From Oceanirhabdus sp942490885 (GTDB lineage Bacteria; Bacillota; Clostridia; Clostridiales; Clostridiaceae): DNA of 64,000 nt. Position 1 is the stretch's first letter; each line of letters starts with the position of its first letter. The stretch lies in NCBI GenBank assembly GCA_942490885.1, contig CALNYT010000002.1, positions 5,211,727 through 5,275,726 of the forward strand, given 5' to 3'. This document shows, piece after piece, positions 55,102 to 64,000 of this stretch. A program made the position numbers and the translations under genes. The notes under the pieces were generated by a model. The model was given only the letters and a program-made list of their open reading frames with translations, did no database searches and was not told the DNA's origin.

Positions 55102-55168
55102 CAACACAACACTCAACCAAGTGTATCTACATAAGCAATTGGAAGTAATGTATAGATAATTAAAGTAA
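55102..55168 (+). repeat. rRNA-upstream repeat, copy B
   Basis: It matches 46292-46358 (ACAACACTCAACCAAGTGTA and onward) upstream of operon 3. The 155 bases between the terminator at 54946 and this repeat contain nothing I can identify. Confidence 0.75.
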
Positions 55169-55224
55169 ATAGAGAATAAATTGTGTAAATGCATTATATT
55201 AGAGTATTTTGGTCAAAAATATAT

Positions 55225-55493
55225 GATAAGATATTACTTGTCGCTGCAATAAAGCGATGATGAATCACGAAAAAACACTTCAAAAAAAGTGTTGACATGA
55301 AAATTGTCAAGTGATACAATAAGGAAGTCGCTTAAGGCGATAGATGTTCATTGAAAATTAAACAGAGTAAAGGAAATTGTATTATTTGTATAATGCAAGC
55401 CTTAAATTCCATGAGATATAAAAGAAACACACAGGTAGAAGAAATTTAATTTCTTCAAAAGCAAGCAAGTACTAGCTTGGGAAAAAAACTTTT
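55225..55493 (+). promoter_or_regulatory. rRNA operon 4 promoter and leader
   Basis: TTGACA (55292-55297), 17 bases, TACAAT (55315-55320), with the perfect AACACTT/AAGTGTT dyad and the shared upstream block. The leader hairpin GTCGCTTAAGGCGAT is identical to operon 3, but no structured repeat is inserted. Confidence 0.88.
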
Positions 55494-57005
<1,512 letters not shown>

Positions 57006-57243
57006 CTAGGGAGACCGCAGAATGAAACATTTCTGCATAACGGAAAATAAGGTCCTGAACTCTGTTTAATTTTGAGTGAACGAAAGTTCCTCAATTATTT
57101 AAGACGAACTTGTGTTGGTCTTAAATAACTATGTTCTTTGAAAATTGCACAAAGTAAGATTAATATAAACATGTTTGTAGAATGAAAATTCTACAAGATA
57201 GGTATAAAACTAATTCATTGTAAAATGAATCAGCAATTTGTAA

Positions 57244-60143
<2,900 letters not shown>

Positions 60144-60193
60144 ACTTACTTTGTGCAATTTTGAAGGAACATTCCTTCTAAACTTAATAGATA

Positions 60194-60310
60194 TCTGGTA
60201 ACTATGGCGTGAAGGTTACACACCTTCCCATTCCGAACAGGATTGTTAAGCTTCACAGCGCTGATGGTACTGCACTGGAGACGGTGTGGGAGAGTAAGAC
60301 GTTGCCAGGT
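60194..60310 (+). rRNA. 5S ribosomal RNA, operon 4 (type A)
   Basis: 117 nt, with the GCGTGAAGG/CTTCACAGCGC helix shared with operon 1. Confidence 0.95.
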
Positions 60311-60313
60311 CTT

Positions 60314-60333
60314 GATTCCATAGTGGATCACTA
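60314..60333 (+). other. Possible tRNA remnant after operon 4
   Basis: GATTCCA, TAG, TGGATC and ACTA sit where the other operons carry tRNAs, and the ends resemble the tRNA-Lys acceptor strands with the middle deleted. A chance hairpin cannot be excluded. Confidence 0.35.
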
Positions 60334-60365
60334 AAAGACATTCATTTAAGTGGGTGTCTTTTTTT
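60333..60365 (+). terminator. Terminator of rRNA operon 4
   Basis: AAAAGACA and TGTCTTTT pair with an inner TTC...GGG region, followed by five T residues. Confidence 0.8.
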
Positions 60366-60397
60366 ATTATCATAAAAAAACTAAAATTAACTATATC

Positions 60398-60430
60398 AAA
60401 ACACTTGCTAAAAAATTAGCAAGTGTTTTT
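60398..60430 (+). terminator. Second terminator after operon 4
   Basis: AAAACACTTGCTAA/TTAGCAAGTGTTTT with loop AAAA and a T-run; homologous to the operon 3 terminator at 51743. Confidence 0.85.
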
Positions 60431-60558
60431 GATTTTATACATAAACGGGGGTTGTATGATATTAAGATAATTTGAATGAATATTGAGAGCTGAAGTAAAA
60501 AATAAGATTAAAAGCCAGGAGAAGGTAGTAAGAGTGCATGATAAAGGTACATGAGAAG

Positions 60559-60589
60559 ATTGCGTATTAATTTATAATTAATACGCAAT
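60559..60589. other. 14-bp perfect palindrome upstream of the DUF1287 gene
   Basis: ATTGCGTATTAATT (60559-60572) and its exact complement (60576-60589) are separated by TAT. No T-run follows; an operator or cruciform is possible. The rest of 60431-60670 shows no gene. Confidence 0.5.
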
Positions 60590-60670
60590 GGACAAATACT
60601 TTAATAGGAAGAACTACTATATAATATAATTATATATAGGTAAATATAAAATAAAAATAAGGTGGGGAAT

Positions 60671-61357
60671 ATGAAGAGAAGATATAAATATATTATAGTT
60701 AGTGTAGTTATTATATGTATTACCGTGATAATAAGTAGAACAATAATAAAGGATGGGAAACTGAAATTCTATTTTAATAAAATTAAGATCTCTAATATAG
60801 AGTGCACTATAGATAAAGATGGTGATGGTATAAATGATATGGATGATATATTAGCAGGAGCAAAGAATCAAATTGGAGAAGCTAAATATATTGATAAATA
60901 TTATGCAGGGGGATATCCACCCGATAATGAAGGTGTTTGTACTGATGTGATATGGAGAGCATTAAAAGATGCAGGTTATAATCTAAAAGATATGGTTGAT
61001 AAAGATATTAATTTAAATATTGAAACCTATCCTAGAGTTGAGGGAAATCCAGATCCTAATATTGATTTTAGGAGAGTTAAAAACTTGATTGTATTTTTTA
61101 ATAAATACGCGGATACATTAACAACTGAAATAATACCTGGAGATGTAGAAAATCTTAAAGAGTGGCAACGGGGTGATATTGTTATTTTTAGTGATCCAGC
61201 TGAACATATAGCTATAATATCAGATAGGAGAGATATTAACGGTGTACCATATATCATACACAATTCTGGGCCTAAAACTGGTGAAAATAACTCTTTAATT
61301 AAATGGCATGAAAAATATTCTCCTATAACTTATCATTTTAGATTTCCTAGAAAATAA
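60671..61357 (+). CDS. DUF1287 family protein, membrane-anchored, with Ca-binding-like loop
   Basis: ATG 60671 has AAGGTGG five bases before; GTG 60662 lies inside that site. The 228-residue protein has an N-terminal membrane segment (about 6-24), so the body is extracellular. A D-x-D-x-DG-x-x-D loop (DKDGDGINDMDD) resembles EF-hand/thrombospondin calcium sites. The DUF1287 core follows: GVCTDVIWRALKDAGYNL, NPDPNIDFRRVKNL, WQRGDIVIF and HIAIISDRR. The Cys and His positions fit a papain-like NlpC/P60-type amidase fold, so a cell-wall role is plausible but inferred. Appears monocistronic. Confidence 0.85.
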   Translation: MKRRYKYIIVSVVIICITVIISRTIIKDGKLKFYFNKIKISNIECTIDKDGDGINDMDDILAGAKNQIGEAKYIDKYYAGGYPPDNEGVCTDVIWRALKDAGYNLKDMVDKDINLNIETYPRVEGNPDPNIDFRRVKNLIVFFNKYADTLTTEIIPGDVENLKEWQRGDIVIFSDPAEHIAIISDRRDINGVPYIIHNSGPKTGENNSLIKWHEKYSPITYHFRFPRK

Positions 61358-61375
61358 ATATCAAATTGAGAACAG

Positions 61376-61417
61376 TAGAACCTCAAATCATAAGATTATA
61401 AGGTTCTAATTTTTTTT
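61376..61417 (+). terminator. Terminator after the DUF1287 gene (repeat-related)
   Basis: TAGAACCT/AGGTTCTA with a 17-nt loop and eight T residues. The 5' arm and loop are homologous to the terminator at 54891. Confidence 0.78.
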
Positions 61418-61559
61418 ATTTTTTTTTCGGATCTTCTGGTAGTGGGTCTGTATAAGTATATACTTTATATGGATTTGTTTTTTCGGATTCATCCCAAATA
61501 AGTTTTCCTTCTTTATCTGAATTAGGGGTTTTTATTATTTTCTCTTTTTTTTGATTCAT
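61416..61559 (-). CDS. Small hypothetical protein (47 aa)
   Basis: On the minus strand AAAGGAG lies eight bases before the ATG at 61559. The product starts MNQKKEKIIKTPNSDKEGK and contains LIWDESEKTNPYKVYTYTDP before a PEDPKKK end. It is hydrophilic, with no Cys and no membrane segment. Good ribosome site, sensible composition and a stop placed in the convergent terminator support it. I recall no function. It is convergent to the DUF1287 gene. Confidence 0.6.
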   Translation of the reverse strand: MNQKKEKIIKTPNSDKEGKLIWDESEKTNPYKVYTYTDPLPEDPKKK

Positions 61560-61760
61560 CTTAAAGGCTCCTTTCTAAAAAATTATAAATATATTATTTG
61601 TAAAATATATTAAATTATCCTAAATATTAATTTAAAATTAAGGAAACTAATCCTAGTGTGTCTATATAGGTAAAAGTACTCAAAAACAAAGGAATATAAA
61701 GTATCATCAAAATAAACGTTCAAAACTAAATTATTATGAATTATATACAATAGTTATTGT

Positions 61761-62015
61761 GATAAGATTATATCTGTTGTCAGCAACAAATTTCAACATA
61801 AAGAAATAAAAGTTGACAATAATGAGAAAAAATGATATATTGATATAGTCGCTACAAGGCGATGAATGTTCATTGAAAATTAAACAGAGTAAAGGAAATT
61901 GTATTATTTGTATAATGCAAGCCTTAAATTCCATGAGATATAAAAGAAACACACAGGTAGAAGAAATTTAATTTCTTCAAAAGCAAGCAAGTACTAGCTT
62001 GGGAAAAAAACTTTT
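61761..62015 (+). promoter_or_regulatory. rRNA operon 5 promoter and leader (diverged)
   Basis: TTGACA (61813-61818), 17 bases, TATATT (61836-61841). The spacer, upstream block and -35 dyad of operons 1-4 are not conserved; only GATAAGAT and the leader hairpin GTCGC...GCGAT remain. The downstream leader is nearly identical to the others. No gene is seen between 61560 and here. Confidence 0.82.
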
Positions 62016-63527
<1,512 letters not shown>

Positions 63528-63765
63528 CTAGGGAGACCGCAGAATGAAACATTTCTGCATAACGGAAAATAAGGTCCTGAACTCTGTTTAATTTTGAGTG
63601 AACGAAAGTTCCTCAATTATTTAAGACGAACTTGTGTTGGTCTTAAATAACTATGTTCTTTGAAAATTGCACAAAGTAAGATTAATATAAACATGTTTGT
63701 AGAATGAAAATTCTACAAGATAGGTATAAAACTAATTCATTGTAAAATGAATCAGCAATTTGTAA

Positions 63766-64000
63766 GGTTAAGTTACAAAGGGCGCATGGTGAATGCCTTG
63801 GTATCAGGAGCCGATGAAGGACGTGATAAGCTGCGATAAGCTGCGTGTAGCCGCAAGTAGGCTGTGAAACGCAGATTTCCGAATGGGGAAACCCACACAT
63901 CTGAACGATGTGTATCCTTAGATGAATACATAGTCTAAGGAAGGTAACCCGGGGAACTGAAACATCTAAGTACCCGGAGGAAGAGAAAGAAACATCGATT
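63766..64000 (+). rRNA. 23S ribosomal RNA, operon 5 (partial, runs off the window)
   Basis: Only the first 235 nt are present. It has GCCGATGAAGG like operon 1 and a private C-to-T change in TAGGCTGTGAAACG; the upstream spacer is of the operon 2-4 type. Confidence 0.96.

Overview
The window is low-GC (A+T-rich) Firmicute chromosome outside the rRNA genes. Clostridial gene families dominate: FloA, BofA, YaaL (DUF2508), DUF1576, DUF1287, DUF1015, LCP proteins, and a dnaX-ybaB-recR block preceded by tRNA-Ser and a large SRP RNA. Together with the 16S sequence, this points to Clostridium sensu stricto or a close relative. I do not name a species. The dense, co-oriented rRNA operons and the dnaX/recR block suggest an origin-proximal segment, but dnaA and oriC are not in the window.

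Layout. 1-5.2 kb: 3' end of floA, a small charged protein and an orphan LytTR response regulator; an M3 oligoendopeptidase behind an unusual leader hairpin; an acidic coiled-coil lipoprotein. 5.25-9.3 kb: a candidate small RNA with its own promoter and terminator, tRNA-Ser abutting SRP RNA, then dnaX, ybaB, recR, yaaL and bofA. 9.4-14.9 kb: rRNA operon 1 and five tRNAs, followed by a cluster of DnaA-box-like 9-mers. 15-32 kb: Nudix hydrolase, DUF1576 pair (minus strand), Cys-rich micro-ORF plus M32 carboxypeptidase, two CHGY-motif small proteins, a serine-type cluster (class V aminotransferase, SerA-like dehydrogenase, DUF1015), MFS and GNAT genes, tandem LCP ligases, NfeD/flotillin/DUF2500, and a Bax-inhibitor-1 gene with a frameshifted 5' end. 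32.3-37.5 kb: rRNA operon 2 with tRNA-Asn and tRNA-Phe. 37.7-46.1 kb: LacI regulator, DUF2569, tandem deoxynucleoside kinases, HD hydrolase, M29 aminopeptidase, DUF4153-type membrane protein, and a frameshifted membrane gene. 46.4-51.8 kb: rRNA operon 3 and tRNA-Lys. 52-54.8 kb: GntR-ABC-permease-lipoprotein operon. 55.2-60.4 kb: rRNA operon 4. 60.7-61.6 kb: DUF1287 protein and a 47-residue ORF. 61.8-64 kb: rRNA operon 5, cut by the window end.

Five rRNA operons thus lie on one strand within about 54 kb, with inter-operon gaps shrinking from about 18 kb to under 2 kb. Four share a nearly identical promoter with a dyad over the -35; operon 5 has a diverged promoter. Positional variants in 16S, ITS, 23S and 5S group the operons differently at each site, as expected if gene conversion shuffles segments.

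The observation I rate highest is an approximately 125-150 nt structured repeat present twice (23826-23978 and 46563-46706). Its core is nearly invariant, while its long closing stem has been replaced base pair for base pair. The second copy sits inside the transcribed leader of rRNA operon 3, just upstream of the 16S processing stem. Other points for follow-up are the 5.3 kb small RNA, the Bax-inhibitor slippery A8 tract, the recR/yaaL hairpin that carries a Shine-Dalgarno, and genes with good Shine-Dalgarno sequences but apparently non-AUG starts.
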